Of a stretch of 64,000 nt of DNA, positions 1-7,786 are shown in pieces. How positions within the stretch are numbered: position 1 is the stretch's first letter; each line of letters begins with the position of its first letter. The notes beneath the pieces are model-generated. The model was not told where the DNA came from. It was given only the letters and a program-made list of their open reading frames with translations, and did not search any database. Where the stretch lies: positions 146,936-210,935 of the forward strand of contig NZ_JAAIYP010000042.1 of NCBI RefSeq assembly GCF_011022235.1. The letters are read 5' to 3'. Source of the DNA: Magnetospirillum aberrantis SpK (GTDB lineage: Bacteria > Pseudomonadota > Alphaproteobacteria > Rhodospirillales > Magnetospirillaceae). The position numbers were made by a program, and so were the translations under genes.

Positions 1-1
1 C

Positions 2-544
<543 letters not shown>

Positions 545-573
545 ACCCGACTTGGCGCGTTGAAATGGGCAGG

Positions 574-604
574 CCGCCCCGGCAAGCTTCCGCTTCCGGG
601 GCGG
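574..604 (+). repeat. Hairpin between dnaK and dnaJ
   Basis: Perfect 9-bp inverted repeat (CCGCCCCGG at 574-582, CCGGGGCGG at 596-604) with a 13-nt loop. It lies 30 bp after the dnaK stop and 37 bp before the dnaJ start. There is no T-run, so it is more likely an mRNA stability or partial attenuation element than a full terminator. The role is inference. Confidence 0.45.
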
Positions 605-641
605 TCGGCCATCGACCACCACCCGACCAGCGAAAGACCGC

Positions 642-1793
642 ATGAGCAAGCGCGACTACTACGAGGTTCTGGGCTGCGACCGCAACGCCTCGGCCGACGA
701 ACTGAAGAAGGCCTACCGCAAGCTGGCCATGCAGTATCACCCGGACCGCAACCCGGATGATCCCGGCGCCGCCGACAAGTTCAAGGAATTGAACGAGGCC
801 TATGACTGCCTGAAGGACGAACAGAAGCGTGCCGCCTATGATCGCTTCGGCCATGCCGCCTTCGAGGGCGGCGGACGCGGCGGCGGCGGCTTCGCCGATT
901 TCGGTTTCGGTGGCGGCGGCGGCGGCTTCTCGGACCTGTTCGAGGAGATGTTCGGCGACATGATGGGCGGCGGCCGGCGTGGCCAAGGCTCGGGTCGCGG
1001 CGCTGACCTGCGCTTCAACATGGAAATCACCCTGGAGGAGGCGTTCGCCGGCAAGGCCGCGACCATCACCGTCCCCTCCTCGGCCCAATGCGACGCCTGC
1101 CACGGCACCGGCGGTAAGGACGGCAGCCAGCCGGCCACCTGTCCCACCTGCCACGGCCATGGCAAGGTCCGCGCGCAACAGGGCTTCTTCACCATCGAAC
1201 GCACCTGCCCCACCTGCCAGGGCATGGGCAAGGTGATCAAGGACCCGTGCAAGGTGTGCGGCGGCCAGGGCCGGGTGCGCAAGGACAAGACCCTTCAGGT
1301 CCAGGTGCCGGCCGGCGTCGAGGATGGAACCCGCATCCGTCTGTCCGGCGAGGGCGAGGCCGGCATGCGCGGCGCGCCGCCCGGCGACCTTTACATCTTC
1401 CTGAGCCTGGTCCAGCACCGTCTGTTCCAACGCGACGGCGCCAACATCTATTGCCGGGTGCCGATTCCCATGGTGACGGCGACGCTGGGCGGCACCATCG
1501 AGGTGCCGACCATCGAGGGCAAGCTGTCCAAGGTCACCATTCCCCCCGGCACCCAGACCGGCAACCAGTTCCGCCTGAAAGGCAAGGGCATGAGTGTGCT
1601 GCGGTCCACCGCGCGTGGCGACATGTTCATCCAGGCGGTGGTCGAGACCCCGGTCAACCTGAGCAAACGCCAGGAAGAGCTGTTGCGCGAGTTCGAATCG
1701 GCCGGCGACAACGCCGACGGCAAGCACAACAGCCCGGAAAGCCGCAGCTTCTTCGACAAGGTCAAGGAACTGTGGAAGGATTTGACCGAGTAG
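642..1793 (+). CDS. dnaJ: Chaperone protein DnaJ (Hsp40, class A)
   Basis: 383 residues, normal for class A DnaJ. The J-domain occupies about residues 1-70 with the HPD motif at 33-35, which stimulates the DnaK ATPase. A Gly/Phe-rich linker (about 75-125) follows. Next come four CxxCxGxG zinc-binding repeats ([32 protein letters not shown]) and the C-terminal substrate-binding domains. It is the cytosolic co-chaperone of DnaK and sits directly downstream of dnaK, probably in one transcript. The ATG at 642 begins the canonical [11 protein letters not shown]. Nothing is abnormal. Confidence 0.98.
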   Translation: MSKRDYYEVLGCDRNASADELKKAYRKLAMQYHPDRNPDDPGAADKFKELNEAYDCLKDEQKRAAYDRFGHAAFEGGGRGGGGFADFGFGGGGGGFSDLFEEMFGDMMGGGRRGQGSGRGADLRFNMEITLEEAFAGKAATITVPSSAQCDACHGTGGKDGSQPATCPTCHGHGKVRAQQGFFTIERTCPTCQGMGKVIKDPCKVCGGQGRVRKDKTLQVQVPAGVEDGTRIRLSGEGEAGMRGAPPGDLYIFLSLVQHRLFQRDGANIYCRVPIPMVTATLGGTIEVPTIEGKLSKVTIPPGTQTGNQFRLKGKGMSVLRSTARGDMFIQAVVETPVNLSKRQEELLREFESAGDNADGKHNSPESRSFFDKVKELWKDLTE

Positions 1794-1800
1794 CACCCTC

Positions 1801-1830
1801 TTGCACCCTCACACATCATGCGCATATGAT
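1801..1830 (+). promoter_or_regulatory. Predicted promoter of the ccdAB operon
   Basis: TTGCAC at 1801-1806 and TATGAT at 1825-1830 are separated by 18 bp, a good match to a sigma-70 promoter. It lies just downstream of the dnaJ stop and 21-27 bp upstream of the two candidate ccdA starts. The -10 box falls in the loop of the inverted repeat listed separately. Prediction from sequence only. Confidence 0.6.
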
Positions 1831-1848
1831 TTGCGCATGATGTGTGAG
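1808..1848. promoter_or_regulatory. Perfect 17-bp inverted repeat, probable CcdA/CcdB operator
   Basis: CTCACACATCATGCGCA at 1808-1824 and its exact reverse complement at 1832-1848 enclose a 7-nt centre that carries the TATGAT -10 box. Toxin-antitoxin operons of the CcdAB type are autoregulated by antitoxin/toxin complexes bound to promoter palindromes. Placement over the -10 and start site fits such an operator. A partial third copy of the inner part (GCGCATGA) occurs at 1853-1860 over the ccdA start. Confidence 0.65.
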
Positions 1849-1850
1849 GT

Positions 1851-2102
1851 ATGCGCATGAACGCCGTCTTCGATCCCAAATCGCCCAAGAAGGCCTGCAA
1901 CGTCAGCGTCAACGAGGACCTGTTGCGTCAGGCCAAGGCGTTGGGGATCAACATTTCCCAAACCCTGGAAGCCGGATTGGAAGCCCGCGTGCGCGAGGCC
2001 AAGGCCCGTGCGTGGGCCGAGGAGAACAAGGACGCCATCGAAAGCCAGAACCGCTGGGTCGAAAAGAACGGGTTGTGGAGCGACGGGATCAGGATGTTCT
2101 GA
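1851..2102 (+). CDS. ccdA: CcdA-like antitoxin
   Basis: 83-residue protein of the CcdA family. The N-terminal part (KACNVSVNEDLLRQAKALG) resembles the ribbon-helix-helix DNA-binding half. The C-terminal part (AWAEENKDAIESQNRWVEKNGLWSD) matches the disordered CcdA tail that wraps around and neutralises CcdB. Two in-frame ATGs exist, at 1851 and 1857; the second leaves more room for a ribosome-binding site. The stop codon TGA (2100-2102) overlaps the ccdB ATG, so the two are translationally coupled. It probably represses its own promoter through the 1808-1848 palindrome. Confidence 0.88.
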   Translation: MRMNAVFDPKSPKKACNVSVNEDLLRQAKALGINISQTLEAGLEARVREAKARAWAEENKDAIESQNRWVEKNGLWSDGIRMF

Positions 2103-2404
2103 TGCGCCAGTTCGACGTCTTTCGTTCGGCCCATCCCGGCGGACCCTTGCTGGTGGTGTTGCAGGCGGACGAACTCAGCCATTTCAACGTGGTGGCCAGC
2201 GCCCCGCTTTATCCCGTCGCCCAATGGGAAAAGCCGACGCGCCATCTTCAGCCCGTGGTGACGGTGGCGGGTGAGTCGATGATTCTCGCCACCAACCATC
2301 TTGCCGCCGTTCCCCGTACCATTTTGGGTGAATACGTGGCCTCCTTGGCCGAGTATCGCACCGACATCATCGCCGCCCTGGACTTTCTGTTCACCGGCGT
2401 CTGA
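2102..2404 (+). CDS. ccdB: CcdB-like toxin
   Basis: 100 residues, the usual CcdB length (E. coli CcdB has 101). It aligns along its length with the family: MRQFDVFR at the start, a central HLQPVVTVAGES region, and a final DFLFTGV matching NLMFWGI in F-plasmid CcdB. CcdB proteins poison DNA gyrase by binding GyrA. The penultimate region is odd: the F-plasmid residue Trp99, critical for gyrase poisoning, is replaced here by Thr (LFTGV). The target or activity may therefore differ. Coupled to ccdA by a 1-nt overlap; dapB follows 16 bp later. Confidence 0.85.
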   Translation: MRQFDVFRSAHPGGPLLVVLQADELSHFNVVASAPLYPVAQWEKPTRHLQPVVTVAGESMILATNHLAAVPRTILGEYVASLAEYRTDIIAALDFLFTGV

Positions 2405-2420
2405 ACCTGGAGAAGCAACA

Positions 2421-3200
2421 ATGAAGATCGGAATCGTCGGATGCGGCGGCCGCATGGGCCAAATGCTGGTCAAGGCGGTGGAAGCGGCGCAAGGCGCGGT
2501 TCTGGCCGGCGGCACCGAACGCCCCGGCAGCTCCCTGGTCGGCGGCACCACCGGCACCACCGGCGCGCCGGTCCATGACAACGCCGTCGCCCTGTTCGCC
2601 GCCGCCGACGCGGTGATCGACTTCACCGCTCCGGCCGCCACCGTTGCCCATGCCGCCCTGGCCGCCGAAACCGGCACCGTTCTGGTGGTCGGCACCACCG
2701 GCCTGTCCAAGGAAGACGAGGCCATGCTGGTCGAGGCCGCGAAGAAGGTGGCGGTGGTCTATGCCCCTAATTTCAGCGTCGGCGTCAACCTGTTGATGGC
2801 CCTGACCGAGCGTGCCGCCGCCATCCTGGGGGATGATTACGACATCGAAATCGTCGAGATGCACCACCGCCGCAAGGTGGACGCGCCATCGGGCACCGCG
2901 TTGGGCCTGGGCCGCGCCGCCGCCAAGGGCCGCGCCGTCGAGCTTGAGCAGGTGTGGTGCAAATCCCGCGACGGCCATACCGGAGCGCGGCCCAAGGGTG
3001 AGATCGGCTTCGCCACCCTGCGCGGCGGCGATGTCATCGGCGACCATACGGTGATGTTCGCCGCCGAGGAAGAACGGGTCGAACTGACCCACAAGGCCTC
3101 GACCCGCGCGGTGTTCGCCAAGGGCGCGGTGCGCGCGGCGCTGTGGGCCCAGGGCCAAAAGCCCGGCCTTTATTCCATGCGCGACGTTCTCGGGCTGTAA
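2421..3200 (+). CDS. dapB: 4-hydroxy-tetrahydrodipicolinate reductase
   Basis: 259 residues, a normal DapB length. It catalyses the NAD(P)H-dependent reduction of hydroxy-tetrahydrodipicolinate in the diaminopimelate/lysine pathway. The N-terminal nucleotide-binding motif is GIVGCGGRMGQ. GTTGLS and APNFSVGVN follow, and the signature EMHHRRKVDAPSGTAL carries the catalytic His pair and Lys. The ATG at 2421 follows a CTGGAGAA ribosome-binding site. It ends convergent with cobM, 46 bp away. Confidence 0.97.
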   Translation: MKIGIVGCGGRMGQMLVKAVEAAQGAVLAGGTERPGSSLVGGTTGTTGAPVHDNAVALFAAADAVIDFTAPAATVAHAALAAETGTVLVVGTTGLSKEDEAMLVEAAKKVAVVYAPNFSVGVNLLMALTERAAAILGDDYDIEIVEMHHRRKVDAPSGTALGLGRAAAKGRAVELEQVWCKSRDGHTGARPKGEIGFATLRGGDVIGDHTVMFAAEEERVELTHKASTRAVFAKGAVRAALWAQGQKPGLYSMRDVLGL

Positions 3201-3246
3201 TACCGGCAGCAATCCTGCTGGCCGGTTCCTGTTCCTGTTCCTGTTC
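3201..3246. terminator. Probable terminator of dapB with a short hexamer repeat
   Basis: A stem (ACCGGCAGCA / TGCTGGCCGGT, one bulged base) begins right after the dapB stop. It is followed by a pyrimidine-rich run made of three exact GTTCCT hexamers plus a fourth imperfect one (3225-3248). The region separates convergent dapB and cobM. The T-run is interrupted, so termination strength is uncertain. Confidence 0.45.
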
Positions 3247-4005
3247 TTATTTCCCCGGCCGCAAGACATGGGTGTGGTCGGCGGCGTAAAGCCGCGAATC
3301 GGTGAAGTCGGCGCCGTCCAGCACATGTCCCACCAGGATCAGCGCGGTGCGGGTGAAGCCCGCCGCCTTGACCTTGTCGCGGATGGTCGCCAGCGTGCCG
3401 TGCACGAAGGCCTGGTCCGGCCACGATACCCGATAGGCCACCACCACCGGACAATCGGCGCCGTAATGAGGGACCAGCTCGTCCACCACCTTCTTCAGGT
3501 TGTTGACCGACAAATGAACGGCCAGCGTCGCCTTGCTACGGCCGATGGTGTCCAGGTCCTGGCCCTCGGGCATGGCGCTGGAGCGCATGGCGGTGCGGGT
3601 GATGGTGATGGTCTGGCTGATGTCGGGCAGGGTCAGTTCGGTGGACAGGGCCGCCGCCGCCGCCGCGAAGGCCGGTACGCCGGGCGTCACGTCGTAGGCG
3701 ATGCCCAAGGCGTCGAGACGGCGCATCTGTTCGGCGGTGGCGCCATAGATGCTGGGATCGCCGGAATGGACGCGGGCCACGTCGTGGCCTTGGGCGTGGG
3801 CGGCCTCGATCTCGGCGACGATTTCGTCCAGGTTCATGGACGCGGTGTCGAGCACGCGTGCCCCTTGCGGCGCTTCGGCGACAATCTCGGCCGGCACCAG
3901 GGACCCGGCATACAGGCACACCGGGCAGGTACGGATCAGGTTCAGGCCGCGCACGGTGATCAGGTCGGGGGCGCCGGGGCCGGCGCCGATGAAATGGACG
4001 GTCAT
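3247..4005 (-). CDS. cobM: Precorrin-4 C11-methyltransferase
   Basis: 252 residues, the expected CobM/CbiF size. It is a SAM-dependent methyltransferase of the tetrapyrrole methylase family that methylates C11 of the corrin ring. The N-terminal MTVHFIGAGPGAPDLITVRG is the family glycine-rich motif. GDPSIYGA and PGVPAFAAAAA form the other SAM-site loops. The ATG at 4005 was chosen because it opens the conserved MTVHFIGAG; the frame is open further upstream but only as a shadow of the preceding gene. It is the last gene of the minus-strand cobalamin operon, 23 bp after the cbiG-cobJ stop. Confidence 0.96.
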   Translation of the reverse strand: MTVHFIGAGPGAPDLITVRGLNLIRTCPVCLYAGSLVPAEIVAEAPQGARVLDTASMNLDEIVAEIEAAHAQGHDVARVHSGDPSIYGATAEQMRRLDALGIAYDVTPGVPAFAAAAAALSTELTLPDISQTITITRTAMRSSAMPEGQDLDTIGRSKATLAVHLSVNNLKKVVDELVPHYGADCPVVVAYRVSWPDQAFVHGTLATIRDKVKAAGFTRTALILVGHVLDGADFTDSRLYAADHTHVLRPGK

Positions 4006-4028
4006 GGAGGTTTCCCGTTTCGAGATCG

Positions 4029-5816
4029 TTACGTCAGCTTCTTGGCGTAGCCGCGCGGGGTGTAGACCCGTGTGGCGCCGCCCAGGCGCAGGCGGCGGCT
4101 TTCCGAACTGCCGACCATCACCAGGGTCAGCATGTCGGCGTGGTCGGGGGTCAACTCGCCCAACGACACCACGCGCACGCTTTCCTCGGGCCGGCCCAAC
4201 TGGCGGGCCAGGATCACCGGCGTCTCGGCCGGGCGGCCGGTCAGCAGGATGTCGCGGGCGCGGGCCAACTGATCGCGGCGGCGCTGCGACACCGGATTGT
4301 AGAAACAGACCACGAAATCGGCCTCGGCCGCCGCCTTCAGGCGTTTCTCGATGGTTTCCCACGGCGTCAGAAGGTCCGACAGCGAAATGGTGCAGAAATC
4401 GTGGTTGACCGGGGCGCCGGCCCGCGCGGCGGCGGCCTGAAGCGCCGACACGCCGGGGATCACCTGGACGTCGGTGCGCAGCCATTCCACCTTGCTCTCG
4501 CGCTCGATCAGCTCGAACACCAGGGTCGCCAGGGCGTAGATGCCGGCGTCGCCGGAACACACCAGCGAAACGACCTTGCCTTGGCCGGCCAGATCAAGGG
4601 CCATGCGGGCGCGGTCGGCTTCGGCGCCCAAATTGCTTTGGTGGCGGGCCTTGCCGGCCGTCGCCTCGCCCAACAGGTCGAGATAAAGGCCGTATCCCAC
4701 CAGATCCGAGCTGGCGGCGATGGCGGCGCTGGCCTCGGGGGTGCGCATGGCGGCGGTGCCGGGGCCGATGCCGACCACGAACAGCTTGCCGCGCGCCCGT
4801 CCGACTTGCGCCGGGTCGATGCCTTGGGGGGCGCGGGCGATGGCCACGGTGGCGCGCTTGTTCTTGACCTTGGGCACCACCAATTCGCTGTCGGGACCGG
4901 CGGCGGCCAGGGCGGCGCCTTCCGAGACGCCGGGACAACCGGTTTCCTTCAATACGATATCGGAAGGATTTTTGAGGCGCGGTGCTTGTTGGTTCAACTC
5001 GGCGGCGGTGAAGAACCGTGCCGGCACGCCCAAGGATGCGGCCAGGGCGTGCACCGCCCCTTCGTCCATCTTGAGGTCGATGCTGGCGACACAGGCGATG
5101 GCGCCGGGGGCCAGGGCCTCGGATTCCAGGGTGTCGCGCACCAATCGCGCCAAGTCCTCGGGCGGGCAATCGCGTTCGCAGCCGACGCCCAGGGCCAGCA
5201 CCGGCGGATTCAGCAGCAGCTCGGCCTCGTCCGCCGTCACCTGATGGTCGGTGATCCGCACCGCCGGTTCGGCCTCTTCGGCGAAAGGCAGGTGCTTCAG
5301 CCAGCCGGCCTCTCCGGCCTCGACCTCAAGACGCACCGGTTCGCCGGCCAGGAAGGCGGCGGCCACCGGCTTGGCCGCCTCGGGATTGGCGACGTGCCAG
5401 CCGGGCGGCGGTTCGTCCAGCGCCACCCCCAGCTTGAGGTCGCCGGCGGTGGTGATGGCGGCGTGGCTCTCCAGGGCGGCGGCCAGCCGGCGCGACAGCT
5501 CGTTGGCGCCGTGATGGCCACCCAACAGCGGCACCACGGACGAACCGTCGGGGGCCACCGCCAGCACCGGCGGCTCGGCCTGCTTGTCCACCAGCACGGG
5601 ACCGACGGCGCGGATCAGGATGCCGGCGGCGCACACGCCGATCACCGGTGTTCCGGCCTTGAACAGGGCGGCAATGTGGGCCTTGGCGTCGGAGAACACC
5701 TCTTCCGCCCCCTCGACCCGGCCGGCAAGGCCATGCAGGCGGGCCTCGGGCAGCGCCGCCGTGATGCGGCGGGCGACAGGCAGGGCGGCGGGGGTGACGA
5801 CGACGACGGCGATCAT
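4029..5816 (-). CDS. cobJ: CbiG-CobJ fusion: cobalt-precorrin-5A hydrolase-like domain plus precorrin-3B C17-methyltransferase
   Basis: 595 residues, about twice a single CobJ. Residues 1-335 are CbiG-like: VCAAGILIRAVGPVLVDK, a GGHHGANELSRRLA core, GVGCERDC near 210 and ETGCPGVSEGAAL near 293-305. CbiG opens the delta-lactone and releases acetaldehyde in the early-cobalt pathway. Residues from about 344 are a complete tetrapyrrole methylase of the CobJ/CbiH type (FVVGIGPGTAAMRTPEA, SGDAGIYA, PGVSALQAAAA), which methylates C17 during ring contraction. The ATG at 5816 overlaps the cobI stop (ATGA). No monooxygenase CobG is visible in the window. Confidence 0.94.
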   Translation of the reverse strand: MIAVVVVTPAALPVARRITAALPEARLHGLAGRVEGAEEVFSDAKAHIAALFKAGTPVIGVCAAGILIRAVGPVLVDKQAEPPVLAVAPDGSSVVPLLGGHHGANELSRRLAAALESHAAITTAGDLKLGVALDEPPPGWHVANPEAAKPVAAAFLAGEPVRLEVEAGEAGWLKHLPFAEEAEPAVRITDHQVTADEAELLLNPPVLALGVGCERDCPPEDLARLVRDTLESEALAPGAIACVASIDLKMDEGAVHALAASLGVPARFFTAAELNQQAPRLKNPSDIVLKETGCPGVSEGAALAAAGPDSELVVPKVKNKRATVAIARAPQGIDPAQVGRARGKLFVVGIGPGTAAMRTPEASAAIAASSDLVGYGLYLDLLGEATAGKARHQSNLGAEADRARMALDLAGQGKVVSLVCSGDAGIYALATLVFELIERESKVEWLRTDVQVIPGVSALQAAAARAGAPVNHDFCTISLSDLLTPWETIEKRLKAAAEADFVVCFYNPVSQRRRDQLARARDILLTGRPAETPVILARQLGRPEESVRVVSLGELTPDHADMLTLVMVGSSESRRLRLGGATRVYTPRGYAKKLT

Positions 5817-6493
5817 GATTGCACCAGGATCAAGGAGAAATAGGGAGCCTCGGCCGCGTCGGCCAAGGGAATCAGACGTTGCCGGGCCTGGGTGGCGCGC
5901 TCGACCACCAGGGCCTTGTCCGACAGGTTCAGCCGGTCCAGCACGCGGCGCACCTTGGGCAGGTGGCGGCCGACCTTCATGATCACCGCCGATTGGGCGG
6001 CGGCCAACAGCCGTTCGATCTCGGCCTCGGAACGGGTCGCCGGAATGATGGCGACGCCGTCCTCGAGCGTCGACAACGGTCTGAGCGCCACCGCCGAGGC
6101 GGCCATGGGCGAGGCGATGCCGGGCACCACCTCGACGGCGAAGCGGTCGCGCAGCCGGGTCAGCAGATAGATGAAGCTGCCGAAAAACAGCGGGTCGCCC
6201 TCGCATAGCACCGCCACGTCGCGTCCGGCCTCCAGATGGCCGGAGATCGTTTCGGCAGCGGCATCATAGGCTGAATCGGTGTCGTCGCGTTCGGGCCGGA
6301 ACGACAGACGGATGGCGATCTCGGTCCTGGTCCCGGTGACGTGCGGCGCGGCGATGGTGCGCGCCAGCCCCTCGCCTTCCAGCGGCGCCGGCCAGGCCAG
6401 CACCGGGCAGGATTGGATCAGCCGCACCGCCTTGAGGGTCAGCAGTTCGGGATCGCCGGGGCCGACGCCGACGCCGTAAAGGGTTCCGCTCAT
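5813..6493 (-). CDS. cobI: Precorrin-2 C20-methyltransferase
   Basis: 226 residues, slightly short but complete for CobI/CbiL. The N-terminal motif MSGTLYGVGVGPGDPELLTLKAVR is diagnostic of the tetrapyrrole methylase family. LCEGDPLFFGSFIYL and PGIASPMAASA follow. It transfers a methyl group from SAM to C20 of precorrin-2, committing the intermediate to cobalamin. Both ends overlap neighbours by four bases (ATGA with cobL upstream and cbiG-cobJ downstream), so translation is coupled through the operon. Confidence 0.96.
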   Translation of the reverse strand: MSGTLYGVGVGPGDPELLTLKAVRLIQSCPVLAWPAPLEGEGLARTIAAPHVTGTRTEIAIRLSFRPERDDTDSAYDAAAETISGHLEAGRDVAVLCEGDPLFFGSFIYLLTRLRDRFAVEVVPGIASPMAASAVALRPLSTLEDGVAIIPATRSEAEIERLLAAAQSAVIMKVGRHLPKVRRVLDRLNLSDKALVVERATQARQRLIPLADAAEAPYFSLILVQS

Positions 6494-7680
6494 CCCTTCC
6501 TCCCCACGAACTGGGTCACCGGCATGGCCGGATGCCAGGTGTGGAAGCCGCCGACCGGGGCCAGCCGCGACACCGAAAGCCGGGTCATCTGGCCGCCGAA
6601 ACGGCCGTGCAGGGCGATCAGCGCCGCCTCGCCCTCGGTGGTGACGGCGTTGGCGACCAGCCGGCCGCCGGGGCGCAGAGCCGCCCAACAGGCGTCAAGA
6701 ACGCCGGGCGCCGAAACGCCGCCGCCGACGAAAACGGCGTCGGGATCGGAATAGGGCAAGGCATCGGGGGCCTTGCCCCGCACCACCTCCAGCCCCGGCA
6801 CGCCCAGGGTGGCGGCATTGGCGGCGATGCGGGCGCAGCGTTCGGGACGCGGTTCGATGGCGACGGCCCTGCCCCCCGCCCGCATCCATTCGATGGCCAC
6901 CGAGCCGCAGCCGGCGCCGACGTCCCACAGCAATTCCCCCGGCAACGGGGCCAGCGTCGCCAGCGTCACCGCGCGGATTTCCTGTTTGGTCAACTGGCCG
7001 TCATGGTCGAAGGCGTCGTCGGGAAGGCCGGGTAGCGCCGCCAACAGCCGGGCGCCCCGCCTCGGCCGGCATTCGATGGCGATGGTGTTGAGGTCGGCGG
7101 CCTCCCCTTCCCAGGCTTCGGCGACGGAATCGCGGATGCGTTCGTCCGCGCCGCCCAGATGTTCCAAGACCACCAGCCGTGACGGGCCGTAACCGGCTTT
7201 TTCCAGCAACCGCGCGACAGCCGCCGGGCTTTGGCCGTCCTCGCTCAGCACCAGAAGGCGGCGGCCGGGGGCAAGATGCAGGTTCAGTGTTTCCAGCGGC
7301 CGGCCATGGATGGTCAGGCACAGGCAATCCTGAAGCGGCCAGCCCATGGCGGCGGCGGCCAGACTGAACGAACCGGGATGGGGCAGCACCCGCATCTCGC
7401 CCGGCGAAAGCCAGCGGGTCAAGGTGGCGCCGATTCCGAACCACATGGGATCGCCCGAGGCCAGGACGGCCACGTTGCGCCCACGTAATGAATCCATCAG
7501 GTCGCGGGCCTTGGCGAACGGGCTGGGCCATTCGTGCTTTTCGGCGTGGCCCTGTACCAGAGTCAGGTGGCGGGCGCCGCCGACCACCACCTCGGCGGTG
7601 TCGAGCAGGGTTCGGGCGGCGGGGCTGAGGCCGGTTACCCCGTCGTCGCCGATGCCGATGACGGAAAGCCAGGGGGTCAT
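6490..7680 (-). CDS. cobL: Precorrin-6Y C5,15-methyltransferase (decarboxylating), CbiE-CbiT fusion
   Basis: 396 residues, the normal size of the fused CobL. The N-terminal half (1-200) is a CbiE-type tetrapyrrole methylase (WLSVIGIGDDGVTGLSPAAR, ASGDPMWFGIG). The C-terminal half (about 210-396) is a CbiT-type Rossmann methyltransferase with the SAM motif LLWDVGAGCGSVAIEWMRAG. Together they methylate C5 and C15 and decarboxylate the C12 acetate. The ATG at 7680 opens the conserved N-terminus. A 106-bp gap separates it from the upstream cobH fusion, the largest gap in this operon. Confidence 0.96.
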   Translation of the reverse strand: MTPWLSVIGIGDDGVTGLSPAARTLLDTAEVVVGGARHLTLVQGHAEKHEWPSPFAKARDLMDSLRGRNVAVLASGDPMWFGIGATLTRWLSPGEMRVLPHPGSFSLAAAAMGWPLQDCLCLTIHGRPLETLNLHLAPGRRLLVLSEDGQSPAAVARLLEKAGYGPSRLVVLEHLGGADERIRDSVAEAWEGEAADLNTIAIECRPRRGARLLAALPGLPDDAFDHDGQLTKQEIRAVTLATLAPLPGELLWDVGAGCGSVAIEWMRAGGRAVAIEPRPERCARIAANAATLGVPGLEVVRGKAPDALPYSDPDAVFVGGGVSAPGVLDACWAALRPGGRLVANAVTTEGEAALIALHGRFGGQMTRLSVSRLAPVGGFHTWHPAMPVTQFVGRKG

Positions 7681-7786
7681 GACAGGCCTTTCAGGCGCCG
7701 GGCGCGGGCCATCCGGCCCGCTTGGCTCGCGCTCGCATCAGCTCGCGGGCCCTCAACGGGCCAGTCCCTCGCTCCGCTCACTCCAG

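Noticed and set aside
3225..3248. Tandem GTTCCT hexamers as a phase-variable repeat
   Set aside because: Only three exact units, located between two convergent genes and outside any coding start or promoter, so phase variation is unlikely.
4006..4560. N-terminal extension of cobM
   Set aside because: It overlaps cbiG-cobJ in another frame and the CobM family starts at the MTVHFIGAG motif at 4005.
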